Assembly: GCA_028554755.1 (NCBI GenBank)
Contig: JAPTOF010000014.1
Span: 3,658,001-3,722,000, forward strand
DNA length: 64,000 nucleotides
Reading direction: 5' to 3'
From: Cordia subcordata
Taxonomy: Eukaryota > Streptophyta > Magnoliopsida > Boraginales > Cordiaceae
Part shown: piece by piece, positions 54,984 through 64,000 of the stretch
Layout: each line of letters begins with the position of its first letter
How positions within the stretch are numbered: position 1 is the first letter of the stretch
Notes under the pieces: model-generated
What the model was told of the DNA's origin: nothing
Databases searched by the model: none
Seen by the model: the letters and a program-made list of their open reading frames with translations, nothing else
Program-made: the position numbers and the translations under genes

Positions 54984-55850
54984 GTGAATCCAAGAGGAAG
55001 AGATCATAGACATGGAAGAAGAGGAAAAAGAGCAAGAACTCAATCACCACATCTATCTGCTTCGAAGATGCAAGGGAAACAAACCATGTTATTTGGTAAA
55101 TTTCTCGTTGACTCCGATTTTGTAGGAACTAACATATTGCAATTATTTGATGGTCAAGATTGGTATACATTTTTGCATCTATATTGTGATGTGAAAGTCA
55201 ATATAATTAGAGAATTCTATGAAAATCTCGAGGTTCATCGTAGAAGTCCTAAGCTCGAACTAAAATCAAAAGTATGCAATAAGAGCTTTATATTGACTAA
55301 AGATAAATTGAAAGAAATTTTTGGATTGCCCGTTGAAGGAGAAGGGCATCACAATAATCAAGGATGGCCTAATAGAATAAAAGCAGCGGGTGCAGCAGGT
55401 ATATCGGGTAAAGTCATTGAATACATGTTGAAGGATGCAGGGCCAAAATCTACGAATTTAATTTTGCCTTTGCTAAAGGACATAGATATAAATAAGAGAA
55501 TTGCTTTGAAGATAATTAGTGAGATCTTACTTCCTAGGGTTATAAATGATGGTAAATTCCAGTTATGGATGTATACATTCTCTACAGTCTCTCGACTGGT
55601 GTTAAGATTGCTTTGTTTTTCCTCATCTTGCAACATATGTTACATATAACTAGAAAAGATGGTGGAAAAACAACCTCTCCTAGCTATGGTATGGCCCTCA
55701 TACATACATTTGATCATTTTAAAATCACATCAAGAGAACCAGCTAAGGCATTTGCATGGAACTTCATAGGTATTTATTGGTATGATGGGAATCCAGTAAA
55801 TAGAGCTACATATGCAGCTTGCCAAATGATATGAAAGAAGAAATCAAGCA
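54984..55850 (+). pseudogene. Extra 3' ORF of element G (env position; plant transposon protein-like)
   Basis: The longest clean frame in the window: 221 codons (54984-55649), then continuing in the next frame (55565-55834) after a shift near 55563. It starts with a basic stretch (RGRDHRHGRRGKRARTQ). The region WYTFLHLYCDVKVNIIREFY, KVCNKSFILTKDKLKEIFGLP resembles the 'putative plant transposon protein' domain (PF20167-like) found as an extra ORF in plant retrotransposons. After the shift comes a hydrophobic stretch (GVKIALFFLILQHML) that could be a membrane segment. By position it corresponds to the env-like ORF of SIRE-type elements, but nothing shows an envelope function. Residual homologous sequence seems to run to about 56290. 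Confidence 0.6.
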
Positions 55851-56757
55851 AAGGTCAAGGGATGGAATGACCTTTACTAGACAGGTTTATGGGCCTAAGG
55901 CACAACATGTAGATGAAGTTCAAGGAGCCTTAGATGCAGCTTTGGAATAGCAAGAAGGAGGCATTGACATGGGGATACCTAGAACAATTCCTATGGTTGT
56001 CAGCATATCTGAAGATAAAGACATGGCTCTTGAAAAGGTTACTCTAAGGAGAGTGATGAGAGAATCCCGAGCACAGGGACACATCGATGAACAAAGATAG
56101 GTTGAAATGCAGAGAGGTGCAAGTTCTTGCTCTATGGGTCAACAAAAAGATCCATCAGTCCTGGCACAAATTCTCGCCCAATTACAAGCCTTAAATACTG
56201 GAATGGGGGGAGATAAGAACATTAATGGACTAACCTTACACAATGGAGAGAGCACATTGACTCATAAATTGCATGCATGCACTCTGACATGAAAGAATAC
56301 TTCAAGGATCATCATGACCTTACACTATGAATCCACCATGATCTTTTTCCATCAAATCTCACCGAATTTATTACTGATTTTTACAAACATTTCTTTTCAT
56401 TTACCGTTCTAGTTAGACTAATTAGTTAGTTTATGACATATGCATTTTATGGATTAATCCTATTATAGATTATTGCTTCTACATCCATGTTTATAGATTA
56501 TATTTTATAGAAAAGAAGTAAGAAGTATATGAGTAAGAAGTATATGGAAGAATATAGCTATTTTGCTTGGATTATTAAGCTTATTATTAAGTTTTGTTTA
56601 TGAACTTATTGTTAAGTTTATTGCTTAAATCTGCATAAGTTAAAGTTGTAAAGGAGAGTACTTTCCACAACATGCTTTGACTTGAAAATAATGCTCATAT
56701 TGAGAGGGAGTACTATTTTTAGATCTTTAAACCTTCTAGAAATAATTTCTCATCATC
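55851..56757. other. Element G region between the extra ORF and the PPT
   Basis: The first 440 bases look like a decayed continuation of the extra ORF (for example the 61-codon frame at 56107-56292, rich in Q and L). The rest is AT-rich with no coding signal. Confidence 0.5.
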
Positions 56758-56770
56758 AAAAAAGGGAAGA
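56758..56770 (+). promoter_or_regulatory. Element G polypurine tract
   Basis: AAAAAAGGGAAGA directly before the TTGTTTACTAAATAC start of the 3' LTR. Confidence 0.75.
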
Positions 56771-56771
56771 T

Positions 56772-58200
56772 TGTTTACTAAATACTTATTATTGATTTTG
56801 ATGATGAAAATTTTGATATGCATTATTGATAAATATGATTATGTTACTAAAACGCATCTTGTGAGTGTTAAATAAAAATTGTCAAGATAGATGCTTGGAA
56901 GATGGAAAAAAATGAGCCATGAACAGCATTATATGTCAAAGAGCTCGAAATTTGTAGAAGAAGAAGATAAGAAGCCAATGAGCCATGAACAAAATTATAT
57001 GTCAAAGAGCGTAAAATTTGTCGAAGAAGAGGATAAGCCATAAGGCAGAGAAGAGGCGTCATAAGAGGTACCAGATATATTACTTTTTATGAAATGCCTT
57101 AGATTCACAAGTAATAAGCTCAAACCTCCATCTTTTTCATGACTTACACAATTTAATCTCGTGAACATTGTCTTTCAAAAAGCACAACAATGGTTTGAAT
57201 GCATATATAGGACAAAGATATGTTTTGGAATGACCCCAAGATCTGAAAATTTGTTTAACAAAATGTTTTGAGTGTTTACAAAGTGTGAGTTGATTTAGTG
57301 TTATAAATGTTTGCCAAATTTTGATTAAGGCTTGTTTAGCTTTGCTTCAGCTGTTCTGGGGTGGCCGGACCCCTCAGCCTGTCGATTGACTGACTAAGGA
57401 AGTCACCCAGCCAAAACAGAAAAGAAAGGGCAAAGTCAGACCCCTTAGTCGGTCGACTGGCTAAGGCGTTCGGCCTAATCAGTGAAGCAAAAGGGCAAGC
57501 CGGTTGACCGGCTGAGCGGGTTCTACATTAAATGCACTAGCCGTTTTATTATTGTTTAAACCCAAATTCATTTCTCTCTTTACCTACGAAACCCTAACAC
57601 AAAATCTCTCTTTAAATACTCATTCAAACTCATTCAAAATCATCAATTCAAGCTTGCAAAATCTGAAATCATCATTCAATTGTTGAAATCTTTGAGCTAC
57701 ACTTGTGAAATCTTTGAGCTTTCAAGAGCTTTGCTTGCTATATCTTCTTGTAAGAAGAACTGATCTTTCTTTCATCATTTTCACAGTTCTTCTGGTTGTA
57801 TACACACTTAAATAGCTTGAAAATATTGTGAGAACATTTGGTAAGCTTTCAAAGAGTGTGGGGAAATCCTAAAGAAGAAATTTTTTGGGTTCTTTGAGAA
57901 GTGGTCTCAAAGAGTTGTATAACTTGGTTTTTGTTTCACCAAGAGTTGAAGAAGCATTTTAGTGGAGATTGTTGAAGTCCTAAAGGAAGCATCTTTGGGC
58001 GGTGGACTTAGGCTCAGTCGAACCACCTAAAAATCGTTTGCCTTCTTACTCTCTACTTTTCATCTACATTATTTTCTTGATTGATATCCTTGTTTTTGAT
58101 ATTTTTCTTAAGAAAAATTGTTTAATTTATTTGGTGAAATTTTAAAGACAAAAATTTTTAAATATCTTACATCACCCCTTTTAAGATATTTGCACCTACA
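56772..58200 (+). repeat. Element G 3' LTR
   Basis: Co-linear with 48345-49777; ends TTTGCACCTACA followed by AATCC. Palindrome variants lie at 57447-57462 (AGTCGGTCGACTGGCT) and 57498-57513 (AGCCGGTTGACCGGCT), with TTTAAATA at about 57610. Confidence 0.9.
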
Positions 58201-58301
58201 AATCCTTTGGTGTGGTTGAAAGAAAAAGAAAGAAAACAAAAGAAAGGAAAACAAAACAAGTGCAAATTGCAAAATTTGACCTAGGTTGCTTCCTAGAAGT
58301 G
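58201..58301 (-). other. Element F 3' non-coding region, between G and E
   Basis: Continuation of F after element G, homologous to 38565-38700 of C. 58201-58205 is G's right TSD. The stem-loop CTAGG-AAGCAA-CCTAG (minus) is at 58281-58296. Confidence 0.75.
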
Positions 58302-58306
58302 CTAAC
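58302..58306. repeat. Left TSD of solo LTR E (CTAAC)
   Basis: Matches 60108-60112 exactly. Confidence 0.9.
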
Positions 58307-58699
58307 TGATATCGCTATTTGAGCACAAGCCTTAATAGCCCGCAAGTGCACGGGACGTGTGCAGTACAGTGTGTGCAAGTGCGGGGTCGAATCCACAGGG
58401 AGGCTATCTTAGTTTAGTTTATGTGTACTGGGGTGCCTTAAACTAGCTACGTGCGTGTGTGTACTTACTTTGAGATGGAAGGGAACTCGGAAAAAAAAGA
58501 AAATAAACTAATCTATGGAGGAACTTAAGGGAGCCAAACTAAGGAAGGAGACACTAATAAAGAAGAAGGGGGACCTAGGGCGATTGCATTGCAACTAGAC
58601 TTGGGCTATGAGAACGGATGAGGTCTATCTAAGGCTCGAGACTTCTATTGCTGTTGTGTTGATCGGGGATTCTCCTAACCAATACTAGTGGTTTAACCC

Positions 58700-58962
58700 A
58701 TTAGCTGGATTTAAAGCTAAGGGCCAATCCCTCTTAGCCTACACAATTCGTGTGTAGAACTTATCCTCTTGGCTGGGTTTAAAGCCAAGGACTAGCATCT
58801 AAACACTACGTGACATTAAGGCTCAATTAACCAACACTAACGTGGATGAGGGATACTCTAGTCTAGGTTAACTTATCCGCTTGGCTGGATTTAAAGCCAA
58901 GGACTAGCACCTAAACTCGACTAAGCAAAGCATGTAACCTATTAGCTGGATTTAAAGCTGAA
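58700..58962. repeat. Four copies of a TTTAAA-centred inverted-repeat motif
   Basis: TTAGCTGGATTTAAAGCTAA-like units at about 58700, 58768, 58880 and 58940. Arms AGCT or GGCT pair around TTTAAA. Related single or double copies occur in all the gypsy-type LTRs of the window. Confidence 0.75.
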
Positions 58963-59483
58963 GCCTACTCTACTAAGCAAAGCCATGAGATTACGCACAA
59001 TCACATCACCCAAATAAGTAGATAAGAGCATTTGAAGCACAAATAACACATGCATATTCACTTAGGCATTTTAAAAAACACATAGACATGCTTGATTTCC
59101 AATACATAGACATATTGAATCATGCCATAAATTTATGTAAATAAATATGTATTAAGAGCCAAATATCTACACAAATCCATTATTCAACACCCTAATCTAA
59201 CATACAATAACAATCAACCCTAAATCTAGCCTAATCTAGCAACATATTTACAAGAAATAGAGAAAGAACAAGCAGAACTTCCCTAAATTCTTGCTTCCAA
59301 ATCCATACAAATCCTTCAATTCTTTGTTTGCTGCTTCAATCCTTGCGTGGTGTGGGGTTTAGGGTGGTTTGTGTAGTGGGTCGAGGTTAGGGTTTATTAG
59401 GGTTTAAGAAATAAAAGTTCCTCCCTTCAAAAGGGCTGAAAAGTGGCTTAAATAAAGCTTTCAACGCGTCCAGCAGGGGGCCC

Positions 59484-59499
59484 AGCCGGTCGACCGGCT
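59484..59499. promoter_or_regulatory. Perfect palindrome AGCCGGTCGACCGGCT, copy 1
   Basis: Sixteen bases identical to their reverse complement, containing a GTCGAC core, in the U3-like part of solo LTR E. Confidence 0.75.
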
Positions 59500-59556
59500 T
59501 TGGGCCTAAGTCGTCCGGCCAAAATTGGCCCAGGTTCTGATCTGGCCGTTCGACCT

Positions 59557-59572
59557 AGCCGGTCGACCGGCT
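59557..59572. promoter_or_regulatory. Perfect palindrome AGCCGGTCGACCGGCT, copy 2
   Basis: Exact second copy 73 bases away. Variants with one to four changes are found in all other LTRs of the window. Confidence 0.75.
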
Positions 59573-60107
59573 TGGTCGTCCGGCCTATACAGAGGCTAAC
59601 CGATCTTGATAGTAAAATGGTCATATCTTGCTCGTTTTAGCTCCGATTCGCGCACCGTTTTTTTCTATGGCTTTGTATTGTCGTGGGGGATCTCCCAAGC
59701 CATATTTTGCACCCTAAAATGTATCCAAAATTTGTCCATGTCCTTTTTAGGTTGCAAGATCCGAATTTGGCTCACGTTGCGCTCAGTTTCGCCTCGGTCG
59801 CTCCTTCTTTCTTCCGGCCATTTCCAAAAGCACTTTTCTTCATTCCTTTGCATCCAAAACACCCTTGGATTTGTTCCACACTTCAATCACCCTCAGTTAA
59901 GCTCCAATTATCTTCCCAAATCACACCTTAAACAAGCAAGAAATGTACATTAGTGTAGCATTGAAGTCCTAAGTTCAATTATGAACGTGTAGACCCTAAT
60001 ATGCATGAGTATGACCTAAATGTTAAACTAATACATCAAATGAAGCTCAAAACACCTCAAAACAAGTATATAATTGCAAAATATAAACACACAAAACAGA
60101 CACATCA

Positions 60108-60274
60108 CTAACCATCATGCCGTCAGCCAGGCGATCACCACTCTTCATCAACCTTCATAATTGGGACCCTCAAGCACTAAAACCTCCACATGAGCCATGC
60201 TCGGATAATATGCTTGCTTCAGGTGTTGCCCGTTTACTGTCATATCTCATCCATCCTTTAAATCCTTGATCTTG
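60108..60274 (-). other. Element F region between E and integrase
   Basis: 60108-60112 is E's right TSD. The rest is homologous to 38400-38565 of C: a GCCTGGCTGACGGC block and a decayed integrase tail. No separate gene. Confidence 0.7.
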
Positions 60275-61740
60275 ACTACTTCGAAAGGATATGCAACCAA
60301 CACCTTGTACGGACCATCTCATCTTGACTTAAGCTTACCTGGAAATAGCTTCAAACGTGAGTTAAACAACCAAACTTTATTAGAGGAAGAGAATGATTTC
60401 TTAAGAATGTGTTTATCATGAATTCTCTCCATCCTATCCTTATAAAGTTTGGCATTCTCGTACGCTTCGTATCTAAGTTCATTCAATTCTGCTGGGTTTA
60501 GTTTCTCTTCTCACTTGTTCTTGCCAGATCAAAGTTTAGGGCCTTGATTGCCCAATAAGCCCTATGTTCAAGTTTAACCAACAAATGACAAGCTTTCTCA
60601 TAAACCAATCTATACGGAGATATACCAATAGGAGTCTAAGGGCTCGTTTTTTATTGGCTTTTTTTAAAAGCGTTTTTTTTAATTGCTTTGAAAAATAACT
60701 TTTTTTAAGAAGCTGGCTTCTACAAAAAGCTGTATTTGAGCTTTACTCAGAGTTTCAACTTTTTTGGAAGTCAAATCAAATAGTTATTGCAAATTTAATG
60801 TAACTTTTTCAAGAAAAAAGTTCTTTTTTCTTTAAAAAAAACCAATCCAAACAGGCCCTTAAAAGCGGTATGGTAAGCCCACGAAGCATCATTCAACCTA
60901 ATAGACTAATCTCTTTTATCAGACCTAACTGTTTTCTTCAAGATGTGTTTAATCTCTCTATTGGACACCTCTACTTATCCACTAGCTTAGGGATGATAAG
61001 GGGTAGCAACCTTATGGGTAACTGAATATCTTCTTAACAAGGCTTCTAATTTCCTATGACAAAAATGCAAACCCCCATCACTATTTAGAGAAAATGTTCT
61101 CCTTAATAAACTTTACCACTATCCTATGGTCATTAGTACGTGTGGGAATAGCCTCAACCCAGTTGGACATATAGTCTGCTACTACTAAAATGTATTGGTA
61201 CCCAGAGGAAGGTGGAAATGGATCCATGAAATCTATACCCAAAACCTCTAAAAGCTCATATTAAGAATAGGGGATAAAGGCATTATGTTACTCCTGGAGA
61301 TGGACCTAGATTGTTGACATTTAACACAGTTTTTATAACACTCTTAGGCATCTCTAAAGAGAGTGGGCTAAAAGAATTCATATTGCAAGACCTTCGCGAC
61401 AATCTTTTTTCCACTAAAATCACCTCCACACCCTTCCTTGTAACACATACTCAACACACTCTTGAACTCGTCCTCGGGCACATACCGACAGATTACTTGA
61501 TCTACACACACCTTAAAAAAATAAGGATCTTCCTAGAAAAAATGTCTCACTTGTGCTAGGAACCTATCTCTCTCTCTTCTCCCAATAGGAAGGAAAACGC
61601 CCTGTGGCAAGATAATTGACAATATAAGCAAACCATGATATGTGATGAGAGATGAAAAATAATTTCTCATCGAGAAAGGAATCACAAAAAGGGGATGGAT
61701 AACTAAAAGATTCAATAACAAGAGGGGAAAGGTGATCTGC
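60275..61740 (-). pseudogene. Element F integrase
   Basis: Minus-strand integrase homologous to 37250-38400 of C. It runs from the zinc region (about 61500-61360, partly lost) through the GIDFMDPFPPSSG-like block (first D, about 61230), the YHPL/SG-VEVSN-like block (about 60970) and the C-terminal [16 protein letters not shown] block (about 60380-60430). The MITE at 60640-60858 splits it. The tryptophan codon at the position of C's TAG 37712 is intact here (about 61162). Many frameshifts remain. The plus-strand frame 61311-61559 is a shadow. Confidence 0.82.
60640..60858. mobile_element. PIF/Harbinger-type MITE (Tourist-like)
   Basis: 219 bases with no coding capacity. Terminal inverted repeats are GGGCTCGTTTTTTATTGGC left and GGGCCTGTTTGGATTGG read inward from the right. 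The flank is TAA on the left and TTA on the right, explained as a TTA target with one change. The empty site is visible in C's integrase (about 38029-38047). Its ends closely match the right end of the Harbinger element at 21499-21522. Confidence 0.85.
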
Positions 61741-61744
61741 AACT

Positions 61745-62203
61745 AAGTTCTCACTACCTTTTTGTCCTAGATTTCAATGTCAAACTCTTGAAGAAAGAGT
61801 AACCACTAAATCAAGTGGGGCTTAGACTTTTTTTTAGCTAACAAATACCTCAACCTCGTATGATCAATATAGATAATCACTTTGGACCCTAAGATGTATG
61901 ACCTAAACTTGTCAAGGGAGAAGACAATTGCTGAAAGCTCTTTTTCTGTGGTGATGTAGTTCTTTTAGGCTTCATCAAGAGTCTTACTAGCATAATACAC
62001 TATATGGGCAACTTATCCTTTCTATGGCCTGAAACAGCTCCTATCGCATAATCGGATGCATCACACATAACCTCGAATAGGAGGCTGTAGTCAGGCGACT
62101 GGATGATCAGTGAGGTAGACAATACGGATTTAAGCCTACTAAAATCTCTAACACACTCATCATCAAACTCAAAGGAGACATCTTGTGCTAAGAGCCTAGA
62201 CAA
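61745..62203 (-). pseudogene. Element F RNase H region
   Basis: 62000-62203 reads LLAQDVSFEFDDECVRDFSR and FEVMCDASDYAIGAV, the RT/RNase H connection. Further left come the [31 protein letters not shown] and HLIKWLLFLQEFD blocks, as in C at 36900-37060. Frames shift at about 61990. It degrades RNA in the hybrid; inactive. Confidence 0.82.
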
Positions 62204-63060
62204 AGAATGCGCAATGTGGCTAAAATCTTTAATAAACCTATGGTAAAATCCTACATGCCCTAGAAAGATCTAACACACTTAGAGACAGGCAACTTCTCAA
62301 TCAATTCTACCTTAACTGGGTCAATTTGAATGCCACTAGATAAGACTGCACAACCCAAAACTATCCCTAGCCGTACCATGAAGTAGGACTTCTCCCAACT
62401 TAACACTAAGTTCTTCTCCACCATATTGGTCTAAAACTAAAGAGAAGTGACTCAAGCACTCATCAAAACTATTACCAAAGACTGAGAAATCATCCATGAA
62501 TATCTCTAAATGTCTCTCAATCATGTCACTAAAAATGGCCATTATACATCTCCGAAATGTTGCTGGGGCATTACATAGACCGAAGAGCATTCTTTTATAG
62601 GCAAAAGTGCTATAGGGACAAGTAAATATAGTCTTCTGTTGGTACTCAGGAAACATGGGGATTTGATTATAACCTGAATAGCTATCTAAAAAGCAATAAT
62701 AGCTATGCCCAGCTACTCTATCTAAAATTTAGTCCAGAAAAGGTAAAGGGAGATGATCCTTCCTAGTTTTAGAGTTGAGCTTTCTATTGTCAATACAAAC
62801 TCTCTAACCTGTGGGAGTGTGTGTAAGGATAAGCTTTCCTCTCATAATCCCAGACTTCTTAAGGACAATTTGGACCGAACAAACCCATGCACTATCAGAG
62901 ATCAGATAAATAATGTCTACATCTAAGAGCTTAATAATCTATTTCTTAACTACTTCACTTACATGCTGGTTTAGCCTCCTTTGCATTTCCCAAGAAGGAA
63001 TGACTCTATTCTCTAGGTGAAAACGATGCATGCAAACCGAAGGGTCAATTCTTCTCAAAT
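62204..63060 (-). pseudogene. Element F reverse transcriptase
   Basis: The clean stretch 62336-62656 gives EYQQKTIFTCPYSTFAYKRM, LFGLCNAPATFRRCIMAIFS and the intact catalytic box IFMDDFSVF (about 62487-62513). Upstream (to the right) are CFLDSYSGYNQI, VCIDNRKLNSKTRKDHLPLP and MQRRLNQHVSEVVKK blocks in changing frames. It is the best conserved of the three gypsy RT copies in the catalytic part, yet frameshifts and TAG codons disrupt the whole. Confidence 0.88.
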
Positions 63061-63468
63061 CTACCCTATAGCCTTGCTATGTTTCCTAAGAACCTCTAAG
63101 AGATGCTCTTCATGCTCTCTAGAAAGATCGAAAGCTATGATAACCGGAAGGGTCTCACTAGGGCCTAAATAAGCATACTTTAAATGCTCGAGAAGGGGTT
63201 TAAGATCTAAAGATGGGCTAGGCTCAACCAAGGGGACCTTAACCTTAACATCATCGACGGGGACATCATTAGAATCAAGAGTAGAAGAAATAACCTCAAG
63301 TGACTTATCAATCATGGAACCCTCAATTAAGGAGGTAAAAGTTACACATTTCCACTCTAAGGTCTCCAAATTAAAGCTAGTCAACAAATCTTCAATTTTC
63401 CTTAATTTTTCTCCATCGATCATGGTCTTCTCTACAAAGTCCTCGACAAAAGAATCAATAACATCCAC
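63061..63468 (-). pseudogene. Element F protease-RT linker
   Basis: An open frame of 135 codons on the minus strand, homologous to B at 43780-44175 and C at 25490-25880. It contains FVEDFVEKTMIDGEKLRKIE, PSLDLKPLLEHLKYAYLGPS and PVIIAFDLSREHEEHLLEVL. It links protease to RT in the polyprotein; the DFSVF-type catalytic motifs are absent, as expected. Confidence 0.75.
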
Positions 63469-63479
63469 TCTAAAGCACT

Positions 63480-64000
63480 CTTTTTCATCTTCTTCTCCTC
63501 CTACACTAGCCTATTCACCACCTTGGTAACCTTTATAGCAGAGCTCAAATTTTCAAATTTTGTCTCTAGTGACCCAGACTTACAATGAATAATAGCATCT
63601 GTTGTAGCAAGGAAGGGGTGACCTAAAAGGATGGGTATAGAATGTTTAGAATTATGACCTGAATTAATATCTAATACTATAAAGTCAACAAGGTACGCGA
63701 ACTCACCTACATAGACCATAACATCTTTTACCACACCTCTAGGTCTAGGCTCGGACCTATCAGCTAGCTGAAGAGTAAACATGTGTAGAGAATAACTCAT
63801 TTAGACCTAGTTACTGATAGATAGAGTAGGGAATGAGATTCACACTTGACCTTAAATCTAGCAAGTCATGATCAATCTGGGTCTCACGAATCCTACAAGA
63901 AATAGTGAAAGCTCTAAGGCTACTCATTTTACGCGGAAGGCCCAAAGTACAAATACTACTCAGTTTCTCAATAAGCCTTATCTTCTTAGGGATGTTGGAT
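63480..64000 (-). pseudogene. Element F protease, running off the window
   Basis: 63501-63800 on the minus strand reads LADRSEPRPRGVVKDVMVYV, AYLVDFIVLDINSGHNSKHS and PFLATTDAIIHCKSG. To the right, QIDHDLLDLRSSVNLIPYSI (about 63800-63880) holds the altered active site DLRSS, and RLIEKLSSICTLGLP reaches the edge. Gag lies beyond 64000. Confidence 0.82.

Larger units (their letters stand above)
48345..58200 (+). mobile_element. Element G: Ty1/copia retrotransposon with an extra 3' ORF (SIRE/Maximus-like)
   Basis: LTRs 48345-49777 and 56772-58200 (1433 and 1429 bases) and TSD AATCC on both sides (48340-48344, 58201-58205). Gag, protease, integrase, RT and RNase H are in copia order, followed by about 2.1 kb holding an additional ORF before the PPT. 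That layout and the RT sequence resemble the SIRE/Maximus branch, which often carries an env-like ORF there. Pol is heavily broken. I did not recognise a tRNA primer site after the 5' LTR. Confidence 0.9.
58307..60107 (-). repeat. Element E: solo LTR of the A family
   Basis: A 1801-base LTR with TGATATCG and ACACATCA ends, flanked by CTAAC on both sides, with no internal region. This is the product of LTR-LTR recombination. It is related to element A's LTRs. It carries two perfect 16-base palindromes (59484-59499, 59557-59572), with TTATTTAAG on the minus strand about 30 bases further on (about 59449-59457), and four copies of a TTTAAA inverted-repeat motif (58700-58962). Open frames at 59606-59953 are LTR sequence. 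Confidence 0.92.
45208..64000 (-). mobile_element. Element F: Athila-like Ty3/gypsy retrotransposon, minus strand, incomplete
   Basis: 3' LTR 45208-47074, PPT, 3' non-coding region, integrase (60275-61740), RNase H/RT (61745-63040) and protease (63480 to the edge) read right to left. The 5' LTR, PBS and most of gag are past 64000. Nested in it are copia element G (48345-58200), solo LTR E (58307-60107) and a MITE (60640-60858). Both the stem-loop region and the integrase read through correctly when these are removed. It belongs to the same family as B and C. Confidence 0.88.

Noticed and set aside
54984..55649. Calling the extra ORF of G a viral envelope gene
   Set aside because: Only its position supports that. 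No signal peptide or envelope motif is seen in the clean frame, and it resembles a plant transposon protein domain instead.
59606..59953. 115-codon ORF with an opposite-strand partner
   Set aside because: Entirely inside solo LTR E; no domain and no match in related LTRs.

Overview
The window is plant nuclear DNA, almost certainly an angiosperm and probably a eudicot, from a repeat-dense chromosome region. The evidence is the transposon content: Athila-type Ty3/gypsy elements with tRNA-Asp primer sites, Ty1/copia elements, a CACTA (En/Spm) transposase remnant and a PIF/Harbinger element with plant-type introns. I found no host protein-coding gene, no rRNA or tRNA gene and no CRISPR array. The species cannot be told from sequence alone.

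The layout is a nest of insertions, most of them resolved by their own target-site duplications (TSDs). 1-281 is a copia reverse transcriptase fragment (minus). 282-2374 has no recognisable gene. 2375-5025 is a decayed CACTA transposase (plus). From 5179 everything lies inside one Athila-like element, B (plus), whose far end is beyond the window. B was hit three times. Element A (5261-12822, minus, TSD ATTAG) is a non-autonomous element inside B's 5' LTR. Element C (15459-41823, plus, TSD CCGAC) is an Athila-like element inside B's gag. Element F (45208 to beyond 64000, minus) is an Athila-like element inside B's RT/RNase H region.

C was in turn hit by a PIF/Harbinger transposon (16219-21522, TSD TTA) in its 5' LTR, by copia element D (26645-35987, TSD TCAA) in its RT, and by a 0.5 kb foreign, possibly organellar, segment (36186-36692). 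F was hit by copia element G (48345-58200, TSD AATCC), by solo LTR E (58307-60107, TSD CTAAC) and by a PIF/Harbinger-type MITE (60640-60858).

B, C and F share one organisation: LTR of about 1.85 kb, tRNA-Asp PBS, gag, protease, RT, RNase H, integrase, a non-coding 3' region with a stem-loop and two hairpin-plus-polypurine tracts, then LTR. All coding regions carry stops and frameshifts. Comparing paralogous copies shows that many stops are CAG to TAG or TGG to TAG, as expected for decay of methylated cytosine. The least damaged reading frames are the two Harbinger ORFs and a 221-codon extra ORF between RNase H and the 3' LTR of copia element G.

The most unusual signal is a near-palindromic motif, AGCCGGTCGACCGGCT and variants. 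It recurs upstream of TATA-like boxes in the LTRs of the gypsy elements, the non-autonomous elements and copia element G, again just upstream of G's extra ORF, and in the leader of copia element D. It looks like a promoter-proximal module shared between unrelated retrotransposon superfamilies.
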